From positions 10,020,501 through 10,084,500 of the forward strand of contig NC_088916.1 of assembly GCF_963576675.1 (NCBI RefSeq): a stretch of 64,000 nt of DNA, read 5' to 3'. Position numbers and translations under genes: made by a program. The stretch is from Euphorbia lathyris. Lineage: Eukaryota > Streptophyta > Magnoliopsida > Malpighiales > Euphorbiaceae. The notes under the pieces are model-generated. The model saw only the letters and a program-made list of their open reading frames with translations. It did no database searches and was not told the origin of the DNA. This document shows, piece after piece, positions 11,607-22,877 of this stretch. The stretch's first letter is position 1. Each line of letters opens with the position of its first letter.

Positions 11607-12307
11607 TGTAAGTGTTGTATGCCCTAGGTCATTCCTTTTGTATATTATACGGGGTGAATTTTGTATTCAAATGGCAGTTAATAATATATATGTATTCATG
11701 TGTAATTATTTGTATTGTTTAATTACTTAATGAATATATATACATTAGTCCAAAGATTATTTACAAAGAGATAATATTATTAAGAGTTAATAATAATGAG
11801 ATATATTTCTTTGGTAAAATAATAATCTTAAATGTTCATAGTCGGTGGATAATGAATTGGACACTCATCTATCCTTAGACTATCACCTCTGCTTATTTTC
11901 TCGATTAGTATGAGATATTAATCAGAAACAGAAATCTCATTCTGTTTGATATGTTGATATCAGAATAAATATGTGGACATTCGAAGAGGCGAATGGTTCG
12001 AACTGTGACGTTAGATAATAATTGCACAAAGGTTTACTCCTAGTCAACATAATTATTATCTAGGTCATAATAGTGCATATAGTCCTTTGACTTGAGGAAA
12101 CTTACTTGTTCTTGCGCAGGTAATTATAGTTTGTTCCTGCTTTGTACTGGGATCTTAATTCTGGTAATCCGGCAGTGAATCGCTATAGTTAGTTGTGTAG
12201 TGTAACAAGAGTTTGCTAATAGAGGATTCATTACTCTAAATAAATAAAGATAAATCCTAAGATAGTTATTGATTAGTTTTTTGATGGAATGAGTTCCTGG
12301 CCAGGAC

Positions 12308-12366
12308 AATAAGACTCATCTGATGAGATCAGTATCAAGGAATGGTTCCTTGATGAGAGTCTTATT
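12308..12366. other. Stem-loop in copia LTR, also at 27791-27849
   Basis: Outer arms AATAAGACTC and GAGTCTTATT pair perfectly. An inner perfect hairpin TCAAGGAA-TGG-TTCCTTGA lies at 12335-12353. Both are kept in the 3' LTR copy. Confidence 0.5.
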
Positions 12367-13045
12367 TTATCAAAGACTTAATCAATATTTCTTAGTATCT
12401 TGACGATTAGAGCTTGACACTTTGTGGCTCTAGTCAAGATCGGGATTTTTAATGAAAGGACTTTAGTGCATGGAAATTATGATCGATGGTTCATAATTAG
12501 TTTAATTATAAGTTCAAGTAACTTCATTCTTTAATTGGGACGTCATGGCGTAGTGTGTTAGCTGGAGATCATGACCTTTAGAAGACTATAAGTATATATA
12601 AGTTAAGCTTATATAAGATACACTTGTAGTGCAAGGAATTGGATTCCTAACATAATTAATAAGTGTTATTATTATGCCTCTAATGCCAGTTAAAGATGAA
12701 CCGAGAAAGTCACACACATACAAGTTGTTTGTATCAAGCTTTAGTTAAATTGATTAAGTAAAAGTGTTTTAATTAATTGATTGACACAATTGAATATGTC
12801 AATGAGATTGACAAAACATTCTAACACTGTTTGATATTCAATTGAAATGAGGAAAATATAAATAATTATTCTTGCTCGATTTAAGTTAATGGCTTTTTCA
12901 AAATAGAATAGTCAAGTGTTGACTATTGGAATTGAGAGGTGTTTTAAGTTAACTCCTCTAAGATTTTGTTAAAGGATATAATAGTAATTAATTAAATTCT
13001 TAATTAATTATTATTATATTATATATATTTATTAATAATAATAAT

Positions 13046-13062
<17 letters not shown>

Positions 13063-13099
<37 letters not shown>

Positions 13100-13140
13100 T
13101 TTTGTAAAGTTATCTTTACAGATAACATTTTACAAAACCA
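13063..13140. repeat. (AT)n microsatellite followed by a hairpin
   Basis: An AT run, then GGTTTTGTAAA...TTTACAAAACC with inner GTTATCTTT...AGATAAC: a near-perfect hairpin. The same hairpin stands in the 3' LTR near 28689-28731. Confidence 0.5.
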
Positions 13141-13494
13141 TATATATATAAATCAAAAGGGTTTTTGATTGTGTGGTTGGATTAACGTTGAGCAAGATTA
13201 ATCAGTTTCTTCGAGGCTTGATCTAATCGACTTACTGAACTGACTAGAGGCTTCACCACTAGAGAAGCTTTAATACCTGATTGGAATTTACAAGAGGTAT
13301 TTATATCAATCTCGTAGTATAAATATCAATTTGATTATTAAAGAACTTAATGATCTTGGTTAAGGATTTGATGTCAAACATCGGATGTTTGACTGTTTAT
13401 CAGAGTGATTGGATCACACTGATTGTTTGTTTAGGGAAATTTTTTGAAATTCGTCTCCTAAATACCAACATGCTTCCACTTCAAATCCTTCAAG

Positions 13495-13507
13495 TGGTAT
13501 CAGAGCC
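13495..13507 (+). other. Primer-binding site (initiator Met tRNA type), copia
   Basis: TGGTATCAGAGCC two bases after the 5' LTR end. Confidence 0.5.
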
Positions 13508-14721
13508 ATCTAAGTTCTTTTATAGTTAATTGATGTTGTGTTCTCTTGATTGATATAATTATGGATTGTTGGGGCTTTTTCTTTTATTATTTTACTCCTA
13601 TAGTTATAATTTTAAATTTCAATTTTTCTGAATTTGGGTTTATAAATATTGAAGTCTTGGAATACCAAGGAAAATTGTAATTTTGGAGCAAAATTGAAGA
13701 AACGGCGAAATTGACAAATTGCAGAATTTATGGCGTGGGCATGCTTTAGACAATTTTTTAGTTGTCGAGTTTGTATATTGTCTACTGTTATAAAATTGAA
13801 ATGTGATTAAAATTATATATTATCCTTAAATGTAAGTGTTACATTTAGGAACAATTGAGGGTCAATTGTACGAAAATGACCAATTGTGTAATAAAATCAA
13901 TTTTGATTTTATGTAATCCAATCCATAATTATACCAATAAGATTAGATGAATGCTAAGATTGATCACCACAAGGCATGTTATTGGATAATGTGCAAACAT
14001 TAACTAATAAATTGAATTAAGTGTTAATTCAAGATAAATTTCTTTTTAAGCAAAATTGCATGTTAGAAATTTAAATTGGTTAATGTGCAAAGTGAGACCT
14101 TAAGTTAAATTTAATTTAACTGCAAGACCGGAAATCTTCCAAATAAATATTAAATCCGATAAAGATACAAGAATTGTATCGAGGCTCTCCACTAGTGCAT
14201 TAATACACAAGTAGTTTGTGTGATTAGTGTGAAAATTAATTCCCATTGAATTAATTTGTGGTTTATGTTAGGCAATTAATATTGTAAGAATGTCAATGTG
14301 AAGCTGCACAATGTTAATTCGGGCTTAATATAATCTGCTGATCTAGTGGGTTGGATTTATCTAGTGTTGAAATCCAAGAACGCCAAAGGAAAACTGAGGA
14401 TTAAAACACTAGGAGCTAGAAAAGTGTTAAATTGAATTTCACAGCATAGTGCAAGGTGATTGACAAGTGTTGTCAACTTATGAATTTATTAGTTATCCCA
14501 AGAATACCAATGTGAAGTTGAGGGAGAACCTAATAGAATTTATAAGAATTCGATTTACCCACTAGTAATTCATTCCAAAGAATTATCGTTTCCTATTTGG
14601 AAGTATAGGATTCGCCAAATTAGTGGGAAACCATTATGATAAAAGTCCATGTCATATTGGTTCGTTTAATTCACCTTAAATATATAACTGACTATCAATC
14701 TTTATTTTCTGCAGTTACTCT
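13508..14721 (+). other. Long untranslated leader of the copia element
   Basis: 1.2 kb between primer site and gag start with no long frame. It carries scattered look-alike words such as AATACCAAGGAAAATTG (about 13660), AACGCCAAAGGAAAACTGAGG without its last base (about 14375) and AATACCAATGTGAAGTTGAG (about 14507), so it may be built from an old degenerate repeat. Confidence 0.5.
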
Positions 14722-15795
14722 TTGATTCCAAACATGTTATCAACACCTCTCCAATCGATATTAAACCGTAATAGGCTCACAGGGCCGAATTATGTGGACT
14801 GGCTGAGAAACCTTAAGGTTGTGTTAACTCAGCAACGCTTGTTATATGTAATTCTAAAGCCTAAGCCTGAATCTCCTAAAGAGAATGCAGAAAAGGCTTT
14901 ACATGAGACATATAACAAATGGGTAGATGATGATACCCAGGCCAAATGCTATATTATTGCTTCTATGGATAATGAATTACAGAAGCATTATGAGAATATA
15001 GCAACATCTTTTGAAATCTTATCGGGCTTAAAAGACCTGTATGGTGAGACCAGTAGGACTATTAGATATAAGATATCAAGTAAGCTCTTTAGGATGAAGA
15101 TGAAAGAAAGCCAAAATGTTTCTGATCATGTTGGAGAAATGATCCATTTAATCCACTCTTTAAAAAATTTGAATTTTGCAATGGCTCATGAACTTCAAAT
15201 TGATCTTGTGCTTTCTTCGCTTCCACGTTCATATGGAGGTTTTGTTTCAAACTTCCATTTAAACAAAGTGGAGTGTACTTTGGCTCAGTTGCTGCAGAAT
15301 CTAGTTGTTCACCAACAGAATGTGGTGGACCTAGATAAAAAGAAAGATGACGTTGTAATAGTGGCTGCATCTTCTTTTAAAAGGAAGGGTAAGACCCAAC
15401 CTAAAAAGAAGAAAAAGAAAGTTCAAAAGACCACTAATACAAGTCAATCATTTGTGAGGCCAAAAGCCTCAACACAACTTAAGGGTGCTATTAAGCAGGG
15501 ATGTTTCCAATGTGGAATGGAAGGTCACTTTAAGAGAAATTGCCCAATCTTTCTGAAAAGTTTAGAGAAGGGTAAGGGTGCAGCTTTTGCATCAGGTATT
15601 TCTCTTAATAATTATTTAAATGTTGATTTAAATAATGATCTTTCTTATAACTCATCTAATGCATGGATTTTAGACACTGGAGCAACTTCTCATATTTGTT
15701 CCTATGTTCAGGATCTGGCAAATAGAAGGTTGTTGGAAGATGGTGAAGTGAAACTCACACTGGGAAATGGTGCAAGGGTTGCAGCCAGGGCAGTG
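14722..15795 (+). pseudogene. Copia gag and protease start, cut by the Tat element
   Basis: The ATG at 14722 opens a gag of the copia UBN2/gag-polypeptide type (RLTGPNYVDWLRNLKVVL near the N-terminus, KISSKLFRMKMKESQNVSDH mid-way). A Lys-rich segment precedes one zinc knuckle CFQCGMEGHFKRNC (near residue 261). The protease active site WILDTGATSHIC lies near residue 315. The frame then meets the Tat LTR at 15796, whose first bases give an immediate TGA. It resumes in the same phase at 24093. Gag coats element RNA; protease would process the polyprotein. Nothing inside this segment is broken except by the insertion. Confidence 0.5.
15791..15795. repeat. Target-site duplication CAGTG, left (Tat element in copia)
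   Basis: CAGTG before the Tat LTR, repeated exactly at 24088-24092. Confidence 0.5.
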
Positions 15796-16261
15796 TGATA
15801 ACCCGCGAAGCCCAAAACGGGTTATATTCATTTCGCAAGCCCAGCCCATATTAAAGCCCCATGGGCTAAGATTGGACGGGACCCGAATGAAGGAAGCGGG
15901 CGCAGCGAGTAAACCGCCCCGAATTCCTAAACGGAGCGTCAAGATTCCCACTCAGAACCACGTTCGTTGCCATGAAAGCCACGAAAGGGACATGGCCTAA
16001 AAAGGGGTAACCGCCCTCAGAACGTGGCCCACTAAGGAGTAACCGCCCTCGGCGGTTACCCAAAAAACACCTATAAAAGGCCTTAAGAATAAGGGGGGAG
16101 GTACGTTCACATTTTTTCCCACAAAGCTATTGCTAAATTATAGACTCATTTTTATAAAAACTGACTTGATCGTCGGAGAGTTTTCCCGGAGATCCTGTCT
16201 CCGGTTTTGTTTTGCAGGTAACTCCGGCAAAGAATATCAAAGCGGATCCAGCAAGTTATCA
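15796..16261 (+). repeat. Tat 5' LTR with promoter elements
   Basis: Starts with an inverted repeat ATAACCCG...CGGGTTAT (15798-15825). A perfect 9-bp inverted repeat GTAACCGCC-CTC-GGCGGTTAC (16039-16059) lies just upstream of TATAAAAG at 16072-16079. Transcription should start about 25-35 bp further on. Confidence 0.5.
16072..16079 (+). promoter_or_regulatory. TATA box of the Tat LTR
   Basis: TATAAAAG, 13 bases after the GGCGGTTAC palindrome. Same arrangement in the 3' LTR at 23897-23904. Confidence 0.5.
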
Positions 16262-16281
16262 TTGGTGCGGTGAACGTGGAC
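16262..16281 (+). other. Primer-binding site, Tat element
   Basis: TTGGTGCGGTGAACGTGGAC starts directly after the LTR. Similar sequence follows the truncated gypsy LTR near 6913. The tRNA partner was not identified. Confidence 0.5.
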
Positions 16282-16319
16282 CTTTTTTACCAACACTTGG
16301 TTAAAGGTACACGAAGAAC

Positions 16320-18170
16320 ATGTCAGAACCATCACGAACGACCGGTGTTACGACCAAATCCACTAGCATGAACTCACGAGGTTCACGGATTGCAAATTCG
16401 CAGCATGCAGGTACTCATCCTGTGGTGCCTAGCTCGTCAGGCCCCTCGGGACAATTGGGTCCCTTATTGGAAGTGCAGATGCAAAATGAAATGGAGATGT
16501 CCAATAGCGATTTCGTGCAGATGGCAGGACAGGTCTTGGCTTCGAATATGAGCCAGGCGGCTGGCGATCGAATGATTAATTTATTAACCGCCCTCGCCGA
16601 ACGCGATATCGCCATGGCGCCTGCCCCTCAGGAACCTGTGGTTATCTCAACACAATCACCGACTATTCCTGTCATACCTGTCCTTCCGCAGCCATCTCAA
16701 GTGCCAAATCAAGTGGGCCAGAGTAGTCGCACGAATCCACACAGTCACCCGAGCAACTACTCGCACCCAGATCTCATTACGACGACACATCCAACCTGGC
16801 AACCATCCCAACCGTTGCCAGGAATGCAAGGCACTCTTCCGCTACAACAACTGGACCCTTTTCCTCACAGACGTTCGGAATTGATGACGCCTAACACAAC
16901 TATGTCTAGGCGTGAGCACATATGGACCTTTGATCCTATAACGGGACGGTGATTGGTCCACCAATAGGCACCCATCTCAACACCGATGGGCGAGTGGATG
17001 CCATCCAGAATTCACCAGCAGCGGATGGAAGAGGTCCGGCGGGTACCCGATATTGACTTAGAAGATCAATTATGGAGCATGATGGAGCGAATGGGGTACT
17101 CACCTCGGCCGAGAGCAGAGGTCTAGAGCGATTCACCTTTTGCCCCTTCGTTGCGGGAATTCATTCCAGATCACAGAATCAAAGCACCTGCCATACCAAA
17201 ATACTATGGGGATCCAAATTCTGACCCTGAGGCTCATGTCAGGAGCTACAGAGAGTTAATGGATGTTGCAGGGGCAAGCGAAAGCATAATTTGCAGGTTA
17301 TTCTCGACAACTTTGGGCGATGCGGCATCTGATTGGTTTCGATCTTTACCGGCAGAATCTATTCACAATTGGCAATAATATAGTCGGGATTTCTGTGCGA
17401 AGTTCGTGGGCTGTAAAGCGGCAGATGTGACACATAGGCAGCTGAAGGAGATCAAACAGAGAAACTATAATTACCTAAGGGAATTTGTTGTCGCCTTTAA
17501 CGATATCCTGGTGCGATTGCAGAACCCAGATATCGTGAGTATTCGCAACATCATGGCGGATGGAACCACAGATTGGAGCATGCGGGAAGAAATCATCCGT
17601 AACAAACCACGCACTGTAGCCGAGCTCATGAAGATAGCAAAGGAATTCATGGAAGTGGATGATGTCAACAGGGAACATAGGGCCCAAACTCGGCGAGAAA
17701 GAGAGGCCGCTAGAACCACTTCGGACAGTCGGCGTCAGACCCAGTCCAAAAGTAATTTTGTTCGAAGAGGCGATCGTCCCTTTCAAGGTGGAGGATATCA
17801 CACGCCACTAAACACGACTCGCCAAGAGGTGTTACTTTGGATCGAAAAGAGCCCCTTGAAGAAGGATGTGCGGTTCCCCGAGGTGAAAGGCCGAACCAGT
17901 TTGGGGCGCTATCCTAGTAAGTATTGCAGGTTCCACAGGTTGAATGGCCATGACACAGATGATTGCTACGAACTGAAGAAGGAAATAGAAAAACTGATCG
18001 AGAGAGGCAAGCTGAGTCAATTTGTAAGAAAAGAAACAGCTGATGAGAAAACAACGCTCCCGCATGAGGGAGAAACACGGCCAGAAAAGAAGCAGAAGAA
18101 AGGGGTGATAAACGTGATAGCAGGCGGAATCTACGAGCCTCCAACAAAAAGAACTCGCCGTGAACGGTGA
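16320..18170 (+). pseudogene. Tat gag with five in-frame stops
   Basis: One frame runs from the ATG at 16320 to the protease without a frameshift, but stops lie at 16950 (TGA), 16965 (TAG), 17124 (TAG), 17376 (TAA) and 18168 (TGA). The first ~210 residues are Ser/Pro/Gln-rich. The gag core follows after 17151: IKAPAIPKYYGDPNSDPEAH, ASDWFRSLPAESIHNWQ, then TVAELMKIAKEFMEV. A zinc-knuckle-like KYCRFHRLNGHDTDDCYELK near 17920 replaces the classic CCHC. Gag forms the particle. Each stop is one C-to-T change from Arg CGA, Gln CAG or Gln CAA, which fits the surrounding sense where it can be judged. The element could not make full gag in its present state. Confidence 0.5.
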
Positions 18171-21100
18171 AAGAGCAACACACATAGGGGGGATGCCCTC
18201 AATTACTCATTTGCGAGAATCACGGAGCCACATGCGGATGCCCTGGTGATCACGATGGCCGTTGAAGGATGGGACGTCAAGCGGGTCCTTATCGACACAG
18301 GCAGTTCTTGCAACGTCATTACCCGGACAACATTCAACAAGTTGGGAATCAACGACGAGCGGGTGGAACACACCTTCATGGATGTAACTGGTTTTGGGGG
18401 TCAATCCTCCCAAACAAGTGGGCAGGTGGTGTTGGAGGCAGAAATGGGCGATAAGAATCTAAAATGGCGAGGTGATTTAGAATTCGCAATTGTTGATCTC
18501 CCACTAGCCTACAACATAATTCTGGGATGGCCATTCCTGTCGGAGACGGAGTCGCTCATCTCAATGAAGCATTTAACGTTACATTTGCCAACACACCAAG
18601 GGCGAGTCATAGTTGAAGGTGATCAACTTGTATCTCAACAGGCCTATACATTATCACTTGAACCAAAACCGGAAGAGGAGGATAAAGTCGAAGAGAAGCT
18701 GCCGGCGGAAGCATTGGGAGAAACGGAACTATTCGCCATCTCGAATGACAAGAACGTGCGAATAGCGGCTGGACTCTCAGAAGAAACAAAGAAATCCATT
18801 ACCGAGGTATTGATCCAATGTGAGTCGGCATTTGCCGCCCCAAATGAAGTGCTAAAAGGAATAAGCCCAGACGTAGCAGCCCATCGGTTGAATGTAGACA
18901 AAGGGACAACCCCAGTGCGGCAAAAGAAGAGGGGACATGCTCCTGAGCGGCAAAAGGCGATTGAAAAAGCAGTGGCGGACTTGCTAAGGTCGGATGCGAT
19001 TCGAGAAGTCACCTATCCGGAATGGCTAGCCAATGTGGTGCTAGTCAAAAAGCCGAATGGAACGTACAGAATGTGCGTCGACTTCAAAGACTTGAACAAG
19101 GCATGTCCGAAAGATATGTATCCACTTCCTAACATTGATATATTGGTAGATGGAACTGCAGGATATGAAGCTTTATCATTCACCGACGTGAAATCCAGTT
19201 ACCATCAGATACCCATGGAGAAGGCGGATGAAATTAAAACATCATTCATAACTCACCAGGCGACTTATTGCTTCAAGGTGATGCCCTTTGGATTGAAAAA
19301 CGCGGGAGCAACATACCAGAGGATGATGAACAAGATATTTTCAGACAAATCCGGTGAGAACTTCTCGATCTATGTTGATGACATGATCATCAAAAGCAAG
19401 AAAATGCAAGACCACCCACGGGATATCAAAGAAATCCTAGAAGTGTTGATCAAATATGGCCTCAAATTGAACCCAGAGAAATGCACATTCGGAGCAAGTG
19501 CGGGAAAGTTCCTGGGTTTCATTGTTAGCGGCAAAGGGGTTGAGGCGAATCCTGAGAAGGTTAAAGCAGTAATGGAGATGAAGACGCCAAGGAACATAAG
19601 GGAAGTACAGAGACTGAACGGGCGGTTGGTGGCATTAGGGCGATTCATATCATGCTCAGCTAGGCGATGTCTACCTTTCTACAATGCCATCAAAAAATCC
19701 AAGTCCTTTGAATGGACGCCGGATTGTCAAGAAGCATTTGAGGGGATAAAGCGATTACTATGTTATCCGCCCTTAATGAGCAGGTCGGAAGACGGAGAAG
19801 ATTTGTTTCTTTATGTATCCGTCACCAGTGCACTGTGATGGTGCGAGAAGAAGAAGGGCAACAATATCCAGTATACTACGTGAGCAAAGTCTTGAAGGAC
19901 GCAGAACTCCGGTATTCGAAGTTGGACAAAATGGCCCTCGCGGTGATAACCACAGCGACTAGATTGAAACCATATTTTCAGGCACATACTGTCATTGTGA
20001 GAACTGGCATCCCAATGTGAAAGGTATTGCAGAAACCTGACGCATCCGGCCGGTTGATGGAATGGTCAATTCGCCTGGGCGAATACGATATCCGCTATGA
20101 AGGAAGACCAGCGCTAAAGAGCCAAGTGCTCACCGACTTCGTGAACGAATTCAACTGGGATGATGATGAATGTCCAAAGGCACAAAAAGAAGAGTGGAGC
20201 ATGTACACAGATGGGGCCTTATCTGCAGACGGAGCTGGGCTAGGAATCGTCATCAAAGGTCCGGAGGTTATCCGCCTATACTATGCAGCAAAATTAACTT
20301 TCAAAACTACCAATAATGCCGCAGAATATGAGGCTATGATATGTGGATTGAGGTTGCTCAATGAACTCACCCCAGAAAGAGTGGTAATCTACAGCGATTC
20401 CAAACTCATGATAAACCAGATCATAAAAAATTATCTGGTGAAACAAGAGGAGCTAGTAAAATACCATCAGGTGGTCAGCCGATTGACACAAGAGTTAACG
20501 CACAAGGGAGTCGTTTGGGAGATGGTGCATGTTCCACGAGGCCAAAATGCAAAAGCTGACGAATTGGCAAAAGCAGCGGCAAGTAGAGAACCATGGAGTC
20601 AAAAAGCATGCATCTTGGAAATAAAATCGGCACCAGCATTCGAGGTTGATCAGATTATGATCATCGAGGAACTGGAAGACGATGAAGATTGGCGGATGCC
20701 AATCCGTCAATATCTGGAGCAGGGAGATTTGCCGGTTGATAAGAGCTTAGCCAGAAAAATAATTGGGCAGTCGGCACGATATTCAATGCGGGATGGAACT
20801 TTGTATCGGAAATCGTACACATGTCCATGGTTGAAATGCGTTAGTCGCAATGAAGGAGACTATGTGCTGCGAGAACTACACGAAGGAATTTGTGGCGCGC
20901 ACGAAGCTTCGGCGGCATTGGCAAGAAAGGTCAAACTGATGGGATACTACTGGCTCAAGGTGGTGGAAGATTCCCAGAAGATGGTTGCGGAATGTCACAA
21001 CTGTCAAATCCATGCGAATGAAAAGCATGTTCCCGGAGCTGAACAAATCACTATAATGACGGCGTGGCCATTCGCAACATGGGGAATTGATATAGTGGGT

Positions 21101-21931
21101 CCATTCCCAGAAACAACAAAGAAAAGGAAGTATTTGATAGTCGCAGTGGACCACTTCAGCAAATGGGTAGAAGCGGAGGCAGTAACCGCACAAACACCTG
21201 AGCGAATGATCGAGTTCTTACGAGAGAACATTATCATGCGATTTGGGATCCCACAGAAGCTTATAACCGACAATGGCACCCAGTTCAACTGTGCCAAGTT
21301 CAAAACATACTGCGAAAGCATGGGAATCAAGAATCATTTTTCTTCTGTAAACCATCCCCAATCAAATGGTATGACGGAGGTTACCAACAGGGCCATGGTT
21401 CAAGGCATCAAGAAGCGGCTAGGTGACAAAAAAACAAGTTGGGCGGATGAGATACCCCATATGTTGTGGGCATACAGAACCTCTGTAAAGGCAGCAACAG
21501 GCGAAACACCTTTCTCGCTAGTTTATGGAGCCGAAGCAGTCCTACCTGTTGAAATCAAGTCGCCCACAGATCGGACAATTTATTATTGCGACACACAAAA
21601 TCCTATCAACATCAGAGATGCTTTGGATTCTGTGGAGGAACAAAGAGAAAAAGCTTACATGCGAATGGCAATGTACCGCAATAGAATCAAGAAATACCAT
21701 GACAGAAGAGTGCAAAAAGTAATGATCAACGAAAACGACTTGGTCTTGAAAAAAGCAGATAAAATACAGTCTAGAGATGGCAAAGGCAAGCTAGGCGTCA
21801 ACTGGATCGGGCCATACAAAGTATCCAGGAAGATGGGACCGGCCACTTTCGAAATAGAAGAAATGAGTGGAAAGAAGCTCCCGCGCACCTGGAATTTAGA
21901 GAATCTACGCCTATATAGAAAGGCCGAGTAG
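18171..21931 (+). pseudogene. Tat pol: protease, RT, RNase H, second RNase H-like domain, integrase
   Basis: Continues in the gag frame. Protease VLIDTGSSCNVI lies near 18290. RT has MCVDFKDLNKACPKDMYPLP and YVDDMIIKS (near 19371). At about 19830-19838 the phase changes by a small indel and a TGA follows; the next frame continues with PVYYVSKVLKDAELRYSKLD (first RNase H), a TGA at 20018, then MYTDGALSADGAGLGIVI and NNAAEYEAMICGLRL with YSDSKLMINQI (second, archaeal-type RNase H). The integrase zinc finger HEGICGAHEASA...CHNCQ is near 20880-21005, and the core carries GIDIVGP, LITDNGTQFN and MTEVTNRAM (D, D, E present). Intact integrase from 20027 to 21931 is notable. Product function: copy and insert the element. 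Confidence 0.5.
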
Positions 21932-22119
21932 TTCGAGGAAATGACGAGTACTCTTTTTCCTTTTATGAGTTTTTCCCACTGGGTTTTCTGATAAAAGGTT
22001 TTAATGAGGCTTCGATCCCGCACAATTGGTGTACATATGTAATAAACTTTTTCTCGTCATCAATAAAAGTTATTACATTCACTCAGTATGTTACAACAAA
22101 ATGCGGATTCTTTACAAAA

Positions 22120-22610
22120 ACACATAAATGTGTTGCCTCTTAAAGAAAGGCGGATGCATGATTACGCATCACTCGCAAAAAACCTTAGGGTTAAAATCAA
22201 AAACATATAAATGTGTTGCCTGTTAAAGAAAGGCGGATGCATGATTACGCATCACTCGCAAAAAACCTTAGGGTTAAAATCAAAAACACATAAATGTGTT
22301 GCCTCTTAAAGAAAGGCGGATGCATGATTACGCATCACTCGCAAAAAACCTTAGGGTTAAAATCAAAAACACATAAATGTGTTGCCTGTTAAAGAAAGGC
22401 GGATGCATGATTACGCATCACTCGCAAAAAACCTTAGGGTTAAAATCAAAAACACATAAATGTGTTGCCTCTTAAAGAAAGGCGGATGCTTGATTACGTA
22501 TCACTCGCAAAAAACCTTAGGGTTAAAATCAAAAACACATAAATGTGTTGCCTGTTAAAGAAAGGCGGATGCATGATTACGCATCACTCGCAAAACCTTA
22601 TGATCAAAAC
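22120..22610 (+). repeat. Six-copy 83-bp tandem array in the Tat 3' region
   Basis: Units start at 22120, 22203, 22286, 22369, 22452 and 22535, each about 83 bp and nearly identical, with the last trimmed. Units 1, 3 and 5 read TTGCCTCTTAAAG and units 2, 4 and 6 read TTGCCTGTTAAAG, so the array is built of 166-bp dimers. Each unit holds GATGCATGATTACGCATC, a partial palindrome. Confidence 0.5.
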
Positions 22611-22877
22611 TTATGATTATTTTCGAAAGAAGAATTATAAGTTAAGGCATAAAATTAAGCGAATAAACGAGTACTCAAAATTGCAAAAAGGGTCTGGCCA
22701 CCCTAGCTATGAAGAAACACAAATATGGAGTCGGCAAAAGGACAAAGGGCACATATAAAGGGCAAAAAAGTGACAATCACACACATATGAAAAGCAACAA
22801 CCGAAAGAAAATATATATATCAGAGCGGTTTGTTACATACAAAAGTCCAAATATAAGTTAAGCTATGCTACAGCTTC

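Larger units (their letters stand above)
11607..13492 (+). repeat. Copia 5' LTR (1886 bp)
   Basis: Starts TGTAAGTG, ends TCCTTCA before the primer site. Holds a TATA-like AGTATATATAAG near 12590, a long stem-loop at 12308-12366, an (AT)n run at about 13063-13097 and a hairpin at 13099-13140. Unusually long for a copia LTR. Confidence 0.5.

Noticed and set aside
12317..12366. CTGATGAG word inside the copia LTR stem-loop as a hammerhead ribozyme
   Set aside because: The GAAA core partner and the three-helix layout are missing.
17471..21330. Several minus-strand frames opposite the Tat gag-pol
   Set aside because: Shadows of the coding strand with no domain of their own; only the frame at 22878-23557 lies outside pol and has coherent composition.
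22160..22520. TTAGGGTT in the 83-bp units as telomere-like sequence
   Set aside because: One short word per 83 bp, not a run of plant TTTAGGG repeats.
22120..22610. CRISPR-like regular repeats
   Set aside because: The repeats are contiguous 83-bp tandem units with no variable spacers, inside a plant retrotransposon.
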